Source of the DNA: Patiria pectinifera
Taxonomy: Eukaryota; Echinodermata; Asteroidea; Valvatida; Asterinidae
Reading direction: 5' to 3'
Length of the DNA: 64,000 nt
NCBI GenBank assembly: GCA_029964075.1
Contig: CM057135.1
Location: forward strand, 30,183,366-30,247,365
Below the pieces are notes generated by a model. That model saw only the letters and a list, made by a program, of their open reading frames with translations. It was not told where the DNA came from and ran no database searches. The translations under genes were made by a program, and so were the position numbers. Below are positions 26,787 to 39,700 of the stretch, one piece after another (position 1 is the stretch's first letter; every line of letters begins with the position of its first letter).

Positions 26787-27149
26787 AAAAATTGAGATTA
26801 CTTATTGTATTTTCATCCATGTATACACTCAGCCAACAATGTATTTTTAGTCTCGATCGAGCTTAATATCGCGATTGACCTATCGCCGTTTGCGAGTCGA
26901 GATAGCCCGATGAGCCACGCCCCTTAGATAATAGTTTTTGTACAAAAGTTTTGTCGGTCTCAGATTTTGCGTGTTCTATGTCCGTATATCATGTAATTGG
27001 ACAATATTTCACAAACTGCGTTGACGCGATTTTAACGCGATAGGTAAACTAGAATTGAATAAAACAGAATATTGATGGCCAGTGTTAGCCTTTATCATTA
27101 TTATTCATCGGTTTAAATAAAAATTTAAAAAAAAGGAGGAGAAAAAAAT

Positions 27150-27221
27150 TGACCCCGACGTGATTCGAACACGCAATCTTCTGATCTGGAGTCAGACGCA
27201 GTACCATTGTGCTACGGGGCC
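27150..27221 (-). tRNA. tRNA-Trp (CCA), possibly weakened D stem
   Basis: 72 nt with acceptor GGCCCCG/CGGGGTC, the same anticodon arm (CTGACTCCAGATCAG) and T arm as the first copy. The D stem is GCAC/CTGC, which leaves a C-C mismatch at pair 13-22. A T-run terminator follows (plus A-run 27142-27148). It may be functional or an early pseudogene. Confidence 0.85.
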
Positions 27222-27490
27222 TTCCTGGGTATATCCCTTGTGTAATTTCATTAATATTAAATTGAGAGTAAAATTGTTGATAAAATTATACATGCAATAA
27301 TCGAAAGTGTTTTCGAGAACCGAAAATTAATTTACACTACATTCCTGGAAAACGAATCGGAAAAAAAATCTCTTTCAGGGGTGAATCCAGGAATTTTTGC
27401 AGGGAGGAGGGAGTGTTTCATCAGCAAACCATTGCTGAAAATTTAATGTAGACAAGTTTAATAGTAACCGCGGCTGCGCTAAAAAGTGAT

Positions 27491-27767
27491 AATAAACATG
27501 ACGAAATATTTTGATATCGACCCTTTTTTAAAGCTCGGCTTCGTTCCCAATTTGGCTTCATGCGTGCCGATTAGCAGACAAGAGAGGGCGCAATAAAAGA
27601 CGAGACGTCATGGTTAAATTTAGTGACGTCAGCTTTGACAACACTAGTGAAGTAGTAGTGCATTTCTGGTTCGGGAGATCCCGGCATATTCTTGATTTTT
27701 CCTTGTCATACCGGACGATTTCTGAGTATAAATCAGATATCAGGGTTGGGGTTATTGTTTAATTAAA
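27491..27767 (+). promoter_or_regulatory. Putative UBE2A promoter and 5' UTR
   Basis: Upstream of the UBE2A start codon lies a perfect cAMP-response element TGACGTCA (27624-27631) and a half-like site GACGTCA at 27604-27610, 137-164 bp before the ATG. The transcription start is not visible. The part at 27491-27558 is similar to a block upstream of IDS copy 1 (53324-53388). Confidence 0.45.
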
Positions 27768-29662
27768 ATGTCTACTCCGGCAAGGAGGCGTTTAATGAGA
27801 GATTTCAGAAAGTAAGTATCATTTTGTAAAGTGTCTTCAGACTGAACCGGTCAACAATAATTATAACGATGATTTACATAGCACTGTAGCACAGTGTAAT
27901 CGTGCGGTATATCAAAATGGCGTCGAACTCTAAATACATTTGGAATGAGTTTGCAGTTAATTTTCATAGTCGAATTGTGGGCCTTAATTAAATTTGAGGT
28001 AAAACTGTAGTTAAGGACACCCTGTATTAATATTTACTTGTTCCTTTCAAAGAGAATGACTTTTGCAAACTTAAAGTAAAATGACTGTTTTTGTTGAAAG
28101 TCTTTTGCAGCCTAAAAAAAGCAGTCCTTTTTATTTAGATAAGGGTATTTTGTTTATGATCAGTCCTTGTTGCGTAATTTTGGGGGACGAAAAACGACTT
28201 TCTTACCTGTTTTAGTGGTTAGAAACGTGTGAGTCACAGTAGTTCAGACCATTTTCTTCCTTTCAAAGTTTTACCCCATTCATTAAATTTCTGCAGTCAT
28301 AAACCCTGCCCTCTTTCTACAAAATAAAAAGCCTACTCAACATCGTTTCTTAGCGAATTAGTATTACATTAAGTGACTTTTCCTGCTGGTATCATCGCCA
28401 ACTATAAGGCCGAAGTCCTGAAACATAAAAGTGTGTTTTCGTTCTCATATGGACAAATGATGGACATGATAGAACGTGAACGAGGTCAAACTCAAAAAAT
28501 CATTGTTCAAAAATCATGTCACAAGTAATGGGATATAAACAGTGAAATGAAACGACTTTGTAACTGTTCATTTTGAATAGTTTGTGACTTGACAACTGAA
28601 TTTCACAACTTGCCACAACAGTCAACTGTACAGTGTTCCACCTGCTGGTTCAGTTTTTCAAGCTCTCTGGGCCTCTCGATGAAACTGACAATAACTACGT
28701 ATTCCTCTCTTTTATTTGTCTTAAATGAACAGACTACAAGAAGACCCCCCAGCTGGCGTCAGTGGTGCACCCTCAGAAAATAATATTATGATATGGAATG
28801 CTGTTATATTTGGGTAAGTTGTCTATATTTGACACCAAACCCCAAGCCCTTCGCTTTGCTACAAACCTTCCCAAACTCTCAATCCTACAATGTTAAGGAA
28901 ACCTTTGAAAGAGCCTATGAAACAGGAAAAAAAAAGTTTTACCTACGTCCATTGTGCTTAAATTTACCTCCTCCAAATCATTTGATAGTTTTTATAAAGA
29001 TTTGGGAGACAGTGGGGGTAAAATGCTAAGTCTGTGTTTCCATAAACTCAAAGAGTTGCATTTTTTATGGTCGAGTAGTTTTCTGAATTCTTATAAGTAA
29101 TTGTTCTTCTTTGTCTTACTTCATTTTCTTTAATCAGGCCTGCAGACACACCTTTTGAAGATGGTAAGCATTCTGTTATTTGTTTTGATTAAAATAAAAT
29201 GCACTTTATAAGTGGTCTGCTGCTGAGTGTCACATGTTGAGTTTGTTGTTCCAAGGCAGCAAAACTTTTCAGTTCTAAAATTGAAACAAATGTATTGATT
29301 GATCATCACTTCATTGAATAATCAATATAAATATCAATATTAAAAAATGGTTTCATGTAGTCCTGTATCTGTTTAAATCATGCAAAAACGAGTCTTGGAT
29401 TTTAGCAGATTTCTAGATCTTAAGGTTAAAGAGACTGCAAAGTAAAAGCATGAAATTATTTGTAACATTTTTCACCTTACAGGTACTTTCAAGTTGATGA
29501 TTGAATTCACAGAAGAATACCCCAACAAACCTCCAAATGTCAGATTTATTTCTAAGATGTTTCATCCTAATGGTAAGGTTTTTAAATTTTCATAATAACA
29601 GAAAAATCACTTTTCTAAGCATAAGGCCAAAAAAAAAAAGTCTCCGGTTTCTGGTATGGAGC

Positions 29663-29711
<49 letters not shown>

Positions 29712-30911
29712 CAAATCTGGCTGATGACTGCAAATGGTGTTACCAAACTAAACTTAAAACATATGGGAGTCCAGAGAGAGAACATAAATCATTCTTATTA
29801 TCGATCATAACCCCAAAAAACAAAATAAAACAGCATGCAGCAGCAGCCAGTTCCCACCAGTGAGTTGATGGTTTTGAAACATCATCTTGCATTTTAAAAA
29901 AAAAAAATTTTTCATTTGCGCCCATTGGTAGCGGCGGCGCGCAGCATATACCAGAAACCAGGAACTTTTTTTGGCCTAAGACTGATGAGTTGATATATTA
30001 ATGTAGGTGGTGTTTACTTTCCCATATGAAGCCAGCTTGGAGGCAGCTGTTTTGTAGTCATGGAATTCCCTTGATTCGAACCTCAGTCCCACCAATCGCA
30101 ACTCCATTAAACTAACTGGTACCCATTTGTCTCCCACATCCTTCATTTGCTACACTTTAATATTGATATGATTATTTACCATTTGGCATTCCTCAATTTT
30201 TCAATCTTGCAGTATATGCAGATGGTGGTATTTGTCTTGATATTCTCCAAAATCGTTGGAGTCCGACCTACGACGTGTCTGCAATATTAACTTCGATACA
30301 GGTATGCTTGTTCCAAACACTCCCTACTCTTCTACAACTGTATCTCCTACATGACGCCTCAATCACAAGGCATATTCTTGTATCAGGTTCAGTGCCCTTG
30401 ATAGCAAGCGCACAAACTTTGACAGGTCAGGCACTCTGAACTGTAATCAACCATGTGGGCCATTGCCAATGATGCCCTCACAGTTTCAAAGTAAATCTCT
30501 TGTACTGTACAGTAGGTGTCTTGACCAAGTTTCACGTACAGTGTCCCATGGTGGGGTTCGAACCTGCTCTCCATTGTCAGAATGTAAATCAATCTCTCTA
30601 ACAAGCCACCATACCATAATGGTATTTCAAGCAAGTTTCAGTGGGGAATCCAACCCTCAACTTCGTGCCAAATTTTACTGTACACAAGTCTCAACGTACA
30701 TCAGTCTAGCAAACCATTTTAGTTGCTCTCACAAGTCTTTTAATTAAGAATATTTTTCCCCTTTCTAAAACTTCTCTCTCAGTCATTACTTGACGAGCCC
30801 AACCCCAATAGTCCCGCCAACAGCCAGGCGGCCCAACTTTACCAAGAGAACCGACGGGAATACGAGAAGAAAGTCGCTGCCATATGTGAACAAAGCTGGC
30901 AGAATCTTTGA
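27768..30911 (+). CDS. UBE2A: Ubiquitin-conjugating enzyme E2 A/B (RAD6 homologue), complete
   Basis: Six exons: 27768-27811, 28733-28813, 29138-29163, 29483-29572, 30213-30301 and 30783-30911, giving 459 nt and a 152-residue protein, the same length as human UBE2A/UBE2B. It starts [13 protein letters not shown] and contains the HPN motif in MFHPNVYADG, the active-site cysteine in [12 protein letters not shown] (about residue 88) and [23 protein letters not shown]6-type E2s accept ubiquitin from E1 and, with RAD18 or RNF20/40, mark PCNA and histone H2B in DNA damage tolerance and transcription. Only about 20 of 152 residues differ from human UBE2A, most near the C-terminus (CEQSWQNL). Vertebrate UBE2A and UBE2B are duplicates of this single ancestral gene. 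All splice sites are GT-AG. Confidence 0.97.
29573..30212 (+). other. UBE2A intron 4 with MITE and SINE-like remnant
   Basis: Contains the Harbinger-type MITE at 29625-29976 and, at about 30030-30160, a worn tRNA-SINE-like piece (TTGATTCGAACCTCAGTCCC followed by GGTACCCATTTGT). The other UBE2A introns (27812-28732, 28814-29137, 29164-29482) show nothing recognisable. Confidence 0.5.
29625..29976. mobile_element. Harbinger-type MITE, CCGGTTTCTGGTAT family, copy in UBE2A
   Basis: TAA duplications at 29622-29624 and 29977-29979. Left end GGCCAAAAAAAAAAAGTCTC then CGGTTTCTGGTATGG; right end ATACCAGAAACCAGGAAC then TTTTTTTGGCC. It includes a T-run of about 46 bases. Copies at 50278-50666 and 55348-55604. 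No coding capacity. Confidence 0.8.
30302..30782 (-). repeat. UBE2A intron 5 with tRNA-derived SINE
   Basis: On the minus strand, about 30625 down to 30540: A-box-like TGGCTTGTTAGAGA and B box AGGTTCGAACCCCACC, followed by a body that runs to about 30430. The anticodon region does not fold, so it is a SINE head and not a tRNA. Confidence 0.5.
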
Positions 30912-33500
30912 CCCGGTAATCCTCCACGATCATCTCCATCAACCCCCCCTCGTAATGAAGCACCAGTTATTAGTCTGGTCCCTCATCTAGTCCCTAGACT
31001 CCCCCAAACATTTGTCACATCTTCCTCCTTATGTAAGTAGATGTAAACAAGACATTTTTTCATAAGAAAGCAGAAAAAAACACAAATTGTTACTTTGTGT
31101 GGAGACGAATTCTGCAAAAGAGGTTTTGTGTGATGAAAACGGTCACTGGTTGAGGCTAGGAGTATTTTGACTGAACCAAAAATGTAGCGGGTTTAAGGTG
31201 CGAAAAAAAGAAGTAAAAATTAATGCTTTACAAAGTTTTTGACTAATTTTCGGTTTTTTTTTAATTTCTTTTTGTTGCTGGGTACAAATGTTTTATTATG
31301 TAATATAAAGAGATTATGTCATCTCTTGCGTAACACTGTGGAAGCGCAAGATTCCAAATAATTAGTGTATATTCGATTGCCCGCGTAATATACCAGGGGA
31401 TAAGTTTCCAAGCATATAAATGAACCTCAAGTAAGATGTAAATTCCGTGTTTTCCCAACTTAAATGAAGGAATCAAAGTTTTGTGTTGCAATTTATTATG
31501 CTTTGTAACACCACATGACGAAACATCACATTCAAGAAAGCTGCAGAACTTTTGTTGTTCGAACAAGGGCATTGTGATACTTTGTAGAAGATACAACATT
31601 TTGCGACTTTTGAATTGCATAAATTGGGGATGTTCTGTGTCCAATTTGATGATCACTAGCATCAAACCTCACATGTACTTAACAAAATGCTCCCTGCTTA
31701 TCGTTTGTATACATCATGTATACACGGTGCATACAATTTGTATACATTGTGTTAAAAATACAGGCTTGGCACACCTGCACTGTGGATGCTTAGGTATTGC
31801 TGGTAAACTTTAAATCTACTCTTACGTCATGTCATCATAATAAAACCACAAAATTGCCCCTAAACATCAGATGTTCACATTTCTCTGCCTTTTGTTGGTG
31901 AACTTTGGCGGATCATGCACATCTAAATTTGCACAAATGCACTTAAAAATTGAATCTTTCTACAAAGGTAACATAATAAGGTAGTCTATTGGTATTTTGA
32001 ATATTCGAAGGCTACTTTTGATTTCCACCACCCTAAAAACAAAAACCAAAAGCAAAAGAAAAGAACACAACACAGTGGTGTTAAGAGTCCTCCACAAATA
32101 ATTTAATAAAACCAAAAAAATGTAAGTTATTTAAAATTTTGCTATGATTATTAAAATTTGTTAAACAGTGAATCAGTGTACATCTTGTTTGGCTAGAAAG
32201 TAGAACAAGAGAATGTGTAAAAAAAACACAAAGAATTTGATTTTATGCCCCAGTCCCGTGCTGAAATTAGTGGAGTGTATTTGATACGCGGTGTGTGTTA
32301 CTTTGTAAAACAAACGAAAATCAAAGGGGAATATTTTTTTTTCTGATTTTATTAATTTCTCTATACATATACGAATGTTTATTGTTAAAACATGATTTAA
32401 TTTTTTCTTTCCCAGTATTCTTGTGTTTTTCATTTATGAAGAGATAAAAGTACATACATGTATTACGAAAATTATTAAAGTGAGGTCAGAGATAAGTACC
32501 AGCCTCCAATAATACAGTTGTGTAGTTGTGGCTGGTAACCAAAGCCACTGCTCACGCAAATTTTACCAATGAAAAATAACCAAATATGTGATTTTTGCTT
32601 ATAATAGGGGGAAAAAATCATACTTGGTGACTTCAGAAAAGCTGATCCTTGTTAACATTTTATTATCATGTCCCCAGTTGTCTAAATCCTGTAAATGTTA
32701 AGTTGATATGTGACCATATTTTATTGAAACAGAAAATGTGGCTTGTGTCTGGAAGACAAATAAGTCTTCATTTTGTGGATTTTTTTTTCTTTTTTTTCTT
32801 TTGCTTAATTTTTGTACAGTAAATCTTGGAGACAAAGTGTGTCCAGTTGTCGAGCACGCAAGACACACGTGTAAAGGGGGAATAACTGTATCCAAGTTGT
32901 TATTTATATTAACCTCTGTATGTAGGTATCGACTTGTAATTATGAAATAAAAACATTTCAACAAAAGTGTAAAATAAAGAGAGAATTTGAGTTGTTTTCC
33001 TTTTCTGCATTGTTAATGCTTGCATAAAGTGTGGCTGAGAAATAAGGTTGATAAAAATGCAAAATGAGAGGAACACCAAAAAACGTGGTGATAACTGAAT
33101 AAAACTTAGCTGAAATAAAACCCAGACGTAAAGAAAATTGAAGTTGCATGCTCAAATTTAAGAACAAAAAGTTCCAAAATGTGCCTCCCTCGTGCTATGC
33201 TATCGAATCAACTTGTGCATTTCAAATGACATGATAATTATGGTGTCAAAGTGGAATTGTATTGAACACAATTGAGAATGAAATTACCACTGGCATTTTA
33301 TCATGTGCAAATGAGAATATAATCAACCCTTTACAAGATTACTTTGTTATTCCGATTCCGTTAACTGTCAGCAATTCCAATAAATCAGGTGCCAGGTACC
33401 TTGATTTGTTGTTAGTGAACCAATGTTTAACCAAATAAAATTCCTGTAAAAGAGCCTGGAAACTAGACTAGGTTATTACGTACTTGTTCAATATTCACCA
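30912..33500. other. UBE2A 3' UTR and convergent intergenic region
   Basis: AT-rich with no gene. Polyadenylation signals on the plus strand include AATAAA near 31838 and a cluster at about 32945-32985. On the minus strand an AATAAA (plus TTTATT at about 33515) could serve UFSP2. A UBE2A 3' UTR of up to 2 kb would be consistent with this, but transcript ends are inferred. Confidence 0.45.
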
Positions 33501-33785
33501 TTTTGGGTAGCTGTCTTTATTTTCTTCCATAAACACTCAGTGAAGCTATAGATGCAAAATAGACAGGTGCCATGTAATGTGATGAAAAATACAATATCTT
33601 TGCCAAGATGCCGTCTGGGTATAAGACCAATATGGCGACAATATGGCTGTACTCTTGTCATATGAAATAAGCTCACAAGGACTTTTCTGGAATAAAGTAA
33701 AAGATAATTGGCCCTAATCGGCAAGGCAAAGTTGGGCTAGAAAGAAAGAAAGAATAGACCTTTATGTGAAAAATATGGAGTTTTG

Positions 33786-36700
33786 TTAAAACTCGATTGG
33801 TCTTTGAGGCATACACATGTTGTAGTAAGCAGTCTGGTCCCAGAAGTCAACACCTTTCCAACCGCACCAGCCCTGTATGGGAATAAAAATATAATACCTC
33901 AGGGTACCATTCAATTATTTCAAAATTGGCCAGAGTTTGTTGGATGAATGAGATGATGGCTGAGCTTGTGTTCTTGAGCAGTACACTTCATCACAATGGT
34001 CATTCTCAACCAAGACGAATACTGCCATTTATTTTGGGAACCTATTTTTGATATCCTGTCTCATCCCCTTGTCCAATTCTGATTGGCAAATTCCCATCAA
34101 GTAGTTGTGAAGTTGTAAAATTTGACAAAAACAAACTGGTCAAAAACAAAAAAAAATTGTTGAAAACTCTCACCTTGTCCTGAATGACCTTTAGGTCCTC
34201 ACTGCCGGTGTAATGAGGATCTAGAATAAGAAACTTGATATCGCCTGAAGTCTCGCTGTAGTCCACACCAAGAATGGTATGAGCCAAAACACCCCCACCT
34301 AAAACCATAGAACGTGAAAAAAAATAAAACTAGGATCTCAAGCAAACTTCCAAAATTGTGTCTGCACATTTTAGAGGATTGTCTTTTTCCTTTCCAATTG
34401 AGTATTGTTTTGATCTCCACACAAGAGTTTTCCATACCTAAAATACAAGCAAGAGTTCCGTTCTTCTCCAGTAGGATCCTCGGTCGAAAATTTCAGATCC
34501 AGAAAATTCTTGTGTAGAGATCAAACGTTTAAACGCAATTGAGATCTAATACCAACACAGAATTTTGTTGGCATAAAAATCTTATTCAGTCGATCTATTT
34601 TTGCTTCACCTATCATGACCGGCGTGCCTTGTGTCTGGAAGTGAAGGGCTAACTCCCTCCCCTTGCTAGCAATCTCCGCCCCCGAATTAACGTACAGCAG
34701 CTTACTAATAACCTGAGGAGAAAAAGAAAGCAAAATGAAAGAAAAGTCTAAAAAAAATCTCAAGTGAAAGCAAGGGTTTTTCCTTTCTAAAATCTCTTTT
34801 CTATCTCTTTTTTTTTGCGCAACATGGGGGGGGGGGGACAGGAAGTATCAACAGAGGCCTTTGCCACAGTTTATTTAAATTTCTTACTACTGTGACTTGA
34901 CTTCAAAATAAAATAAAAAAATTTGTGATGAACTTGTGATTGACGTATGACGGCAAGACCACAACTCCGAGACCACTCACCCCAAAGAGTTGGTTAAGCA
35001 CCGTGCTGACCTCAAACGACCCGATCCACTGCCTGGAGCTCACAAAGTTGGCCGGCTTGTCCCCGACGTCTACCAGCGCCTGCTGTATCTCCCTATGGGA
35101 GGGGACCGGCCGCTCCGTGTACCCCTGATGCCTGAACCAGGACACGAGGGTCTGCAGGGAGCGATAGGCACATCCCCATTTGTCATCGTTGAAATGGTCC
35201 TGCATGTAATGGTGATAGGTGTAGGTGCCCTGCACCAAGGATGTCCGACCGTTTTCCACTGAAAGAAAGGAAACGGTGTTACAAGGGAACAATAAGCTCT
35301 TCAAGAATATCTTGAGACATTGAAAAGTTTGAAGAATATTTAGGATTCTTTGAGACATCCAATTTCTTTTTCAGTACTTATTCATTTATTTATTTATTTA
35401 TTTGGAGGGGGTAATAGCCAGAAAATAATAGTCACACTTGTTAAAAACCATAATATCAATGGCATATACACAAATGGATTTTTGATTAAAAATATATTTC
35501 ATTAACCCCAACTCCCTAGTGTATTTTACTAAGTACTGGACCAATTCCGCCAAAATCAATCACTGACCCTGCTTCACGTAATGCATTCGGACCAAATCTG
35601 CTGAAATCTACCACAAGACCACCACTACTATAGGTAGATTTTGATGGATTTGGTACAGATGGCTTGCCTACCAAAACCCCAAAAATGGGAAAATGGATTT
35701 TGATGGATTTGGGGTGGTTAGGGTTAAACAAACACTTCTTTGAAAACTCATATACACGTACCTCCAGACGGTTGCAGACCTATGTGTGTGTTCATCAGGT
35801 AACCTCCGTTCTTTGCAGTCGCAGGGAATGAATATGCATTAGCTCTTCTGAACATGGGTCTGTCCAACGGCAGCAGGAATCGGTTGTGAAGTCTTCGTCG
35901 TGCGGATTCTGCAAAAGAAGGCAATCAAATGTTAACTGCAAGAATTCATGAATAAAGGTAAGATGCGTTCCAAGAGCACAACAAATCTGAAATTGAGAAT
36001 GCTAAGCAAAGACAGGTGGTTGAAGTTACCACAATAACATTTTAAAAAATATGAAAAACTGTTTTCTCATGCTATTAATAAGAGTTTGAGTGTAAGGCCA
36101 AAACAAAAATAGTTCTGCTTCCGATTAAATGGCATTCGAAAATAGGGCAGGTAGGTAGGGAATTTTTTTTTTGGGCCACTTTTGTTTGTGTACGATCATA
36201 TGGTGACGTCTGCGTGTTGTCAAGGGTAAAAGGTAGAAATTGATAGTTTTGGGTGTTTTTTTTCCTCATTTTTCCCATAAAAAATTGAGGGTAGGGGCTG
36301 TCAGAATAGGGTAGATAGGGAAACCGGAAGCAGAACTATTTCTGTTTTGGCCTAAGTGTTAACTTACCTAGTTTGTCATCTGGCAAGTCAGCAGGGTAAA
36401 CAACGGTAAACAGGTTTTGGCATTGTGGCAATTTGAAGTGGTAGGGTCTGGGTACACTTAGGCCACACTCCTGAAATTGATTAACAAAAAAATTTAAAAA
36501 TTATCACATACTGATTATCTATTGTTAATGAACAGTAAAACATTTATGAAAGTAACAGTCTTTAAAACTTTGCTAAGGATAAGAAAATGTCAATCTAAAA
36601 TAGATGATAGCATACATATCAGATAAATTAGAACCAAAAAAAAATTAAAACTTCAAACGTGTAACTGTATAATTGACAAGTGGTCCGAAGCAATCGTACA

Positions 36701-39700
36701 AACACACAGTTTGCATATATCACAAATACAGTATTTAATTCTGCATCCATGGTATTTTCCACATATTTTCATAACACCAAATTACAGATTTTTGGATGAT
36801 CTGATTTTCTACAGGACTACAAAGAAATTTACAAGTTCAGATCATCAACTACATGCTCTCAACTACCTTGAAGTGGTCTTTCAAACATTGTTCCATTGCA
36901 CGTAGTTGGCGACACACTCCATCTGACAAGAGTTTTCCTAATTTAACAGCTAACGTGGTCCTGTGCAAAATCACCGGTACATCGATGGGTAGAACCATAC
37001 TGGACCGCCTGCATTCTTCATTATCTATGCAAGTCAGACAGAAAAATTGAATAAACAAATACACAAATGATTATAGTTTGTTTAAAAGACAAGACAGTTC
37101 TAACAGACACACTAGAATCACTAAAAGTGACTTTGAGATGGTTTGTTTCAAGTATTTTACTTCTTAAGAGTTGCAAAATTAGCTTGCCTAAGGGTAGATG
37201 TAAACCCCATGTAACAGAAGATTTAGTGACCAGACTAAGTCAGCAAACCAATTATCCACATTCAGAACTCACATATTTGATAGTGCACAAAGGGAACCAG
37301 ACCAGCAGATCCCTCCTGTTCGTCATCCAGACTTAATCTGAACAGCAGTTGAACATCCAGGACCTGAAATGAAATACAACAGAGAAATATTGGAGTTTGC
37401 ATTAAAAGCAGATGTGTATGAAATTTTTGAGAATCGTATCATGGAATGTTGAGTTTAAAGATATAGTCCATCATTTGTAATTTGTGCATTTTGTTCGTTT
37501 GAAGCAACAAAAGGGTTCAAAATCTAATGAAGGATACTGAACAACTAACCTGATGAAGTTTCAGCTCAGCTTCAGCTGTACATTCCGAGAAAAACAGCAT
37601 TCTAAGATCTCAATTTCAAATCAAAAGTTACTGAATCATGTTTTGAATTGTTTTGAATTGCAGCTATACGCGCTGCGCTGAATAACAAAACGAACTACTA
37701 ATTTAAATTTTCCTACGGTGCTTCTTAAGAATCACCGTTGGAAATGCCTTCTTTCGTTGATTACTTCAAAATGACAGCTTCCCAGAAGGAATAATTTCAC
37801 AGGGAGTTTAGTTCCCTTACTATCTTTCAACCAAGTTTGTTTTTCAACAGTAATTACGCCAGTTACTTTTTGGATGGCTGCAAATGATGGACTATAGCTT
37901 TAAATGCCCTCAACATGCAGTTCTTTTTTTTAGCCACCTAAGGATTTACAAAGTTGAGCCCAAGAATTCCTCATCAATTCAAATCCATGATTTGAATATG
38001 CAAATCATCCATATGCAAATTACCTGATTTGCATTCTTGTCTTCCTTCTTAACCTTCTTCCCTCCCTTCACAGCTGGTGCACCAAACCCATCGTCTTCCT
38101 CCTGTATGTGCCTACAGATGTCCCTGGCTTGGCTATCCCTGTTCAGGGGCCCTGCTGTGATGTCACTGCTGCTTGCTCCAATCAGAATGGTCGTCTTTTG
38201 GAAGTGATACAAGGCTGTGAATGATTGGACCCTGTTGCAGAGGCTGGTGAACTTCTGAGTTAGGGCTTCCTGCAGATCTGTCAGTACAGCGATGACAAAA
38301 AATATAGCAAATAAGTTTTGTGAAAGTTTTTTTTGTTCAAAAACTATTTATCAATTCTTAAAGGGAAGATACAACATTTGCAAACATCAAATAACAAAAT
38401 GATCAAATTATCAGAAAATACATTATTGGACTGTTAGGGAATGACAGTCTAAAAGCATCCTGTAAAATCATGGCTCCTGGTGTGCTGACATTTTCAAGAA
38501 TAGTGGTATTTTTCCAACGCTGGTCGGCCAACCAGCGTTGGAGAAAACTGACTTGTTTCAAAAACCGCCCCTAATTTGTCATATTTAGTTATTCCGCATT
38601 TTGTTTGCAATTGATTACACACCTATGAAGGGGTAAAAGCCTGCTAGACTGATTCTCTGACCTTACAATTTCCCAAAGTCTATAAATTGCTCCGTTTCAT
38701 CTTATGTTGGGTCAGGGAACCAGACTACAAGAACATGATTGGTTTTCATGGTTTTTCCAGCATCTACGAGCCCAAAACTTGAAACATGTCAGTTTAACAA
38801 TATTTGCTACAACATACTAATCCTTCAAATCCATTCATTTCTGAAAATTGCAGCAAAATCAAATGTTGTACATTCCCTTTAAAGAAAGAAATTTGACTGT
38901 TTTGCAAAAACAATGAAAGCAAAAAAGTGTATGAAAACTAAAAAAAAAATAAACTAACGTTCAACATTAACTCACTCAAAAAACAGCTTTTTATTGTTTT
39001 ACCTTTGTCATCATGATAAATAACGTTTAGCGTGAGGTTTCCTTGCACTCTAAATGTCATCAAATCAGTTTCCTGAATTCCCATGTCGTTTCCAAATCGG
39101 ACTTGGCAAGGACTGGCCTCAACAGTGTTGACATCGTACAGGTAAAAACAGTCTGGGACTAATGCCGGCTGATCTTTAGGGATCTGTGCGATGATCAACT
39201 TGTCTGTGTTGAGGGTGGTCTGAAATATGAAACAGATTTAACAATAATTGTTATTTTGCAAGACAGAAAACACTCTTGTTACAATCATCATCATTTTTCT
39301 CCAGGTATTTGGGGGTTGGTGATAAGGACAGTAAAAAGGCATCTCTAGGGCATGATAAAAGCAAAGATAGCTACAAGTAGTTGATTATAGGGAATTCGAG
39401 ATTCAACCTCCCCCCCCCCTTCAAAAAATACAAATGAAACCAGAAGTGTGTCAGTAGTGCTATTCCCGTTTCTCAAAACAGATCAAGATCTGAAAACAAT
39501 TAACAACAAAATCCTACCTTTATCGTTTCATCTATGAATTCTTTACAACACTGAGTGACACTCTTGGGGCTGGGTGATGTTGATGACATGAAATACAAGC
39601 CACATACATTAATTCCTGCAAAATAAAAAAAATAAAATACAAGGTTTATTGATTCAAATCCGTTGTTTCTTATGAAAAAAAATGCAAGCAGCTGTTTACC

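Larger units (their letters stand above)
25371..27767. other. Intergenic region between LRBA/NBEA and UBE2A (divergent promoters)
   Basis: Both flanking genes are transcribed away from it. It holds two tRNA-Trp genes, a nested pair of DNA transposons (26213-26786) and, at 26840-26940, a CpG-containing stretch (TCGATCGAG, ATCGCGATT, CCACGCCCC) that could be regulatory. Confidence 0.7.

Noticed and set aside
27378-27420. hAT-like end (CAGGGGTGAATCCAGGAATT) upstream of UBE2A
   Set aside because: Only one end visible, with no partner end or duplication, so no element can be defined.
30540-30625. Possible tRNA gene in UBE2A intron 5
   Set aside because: The A and B boxes fit but the cloverleaf does not; SINE head.
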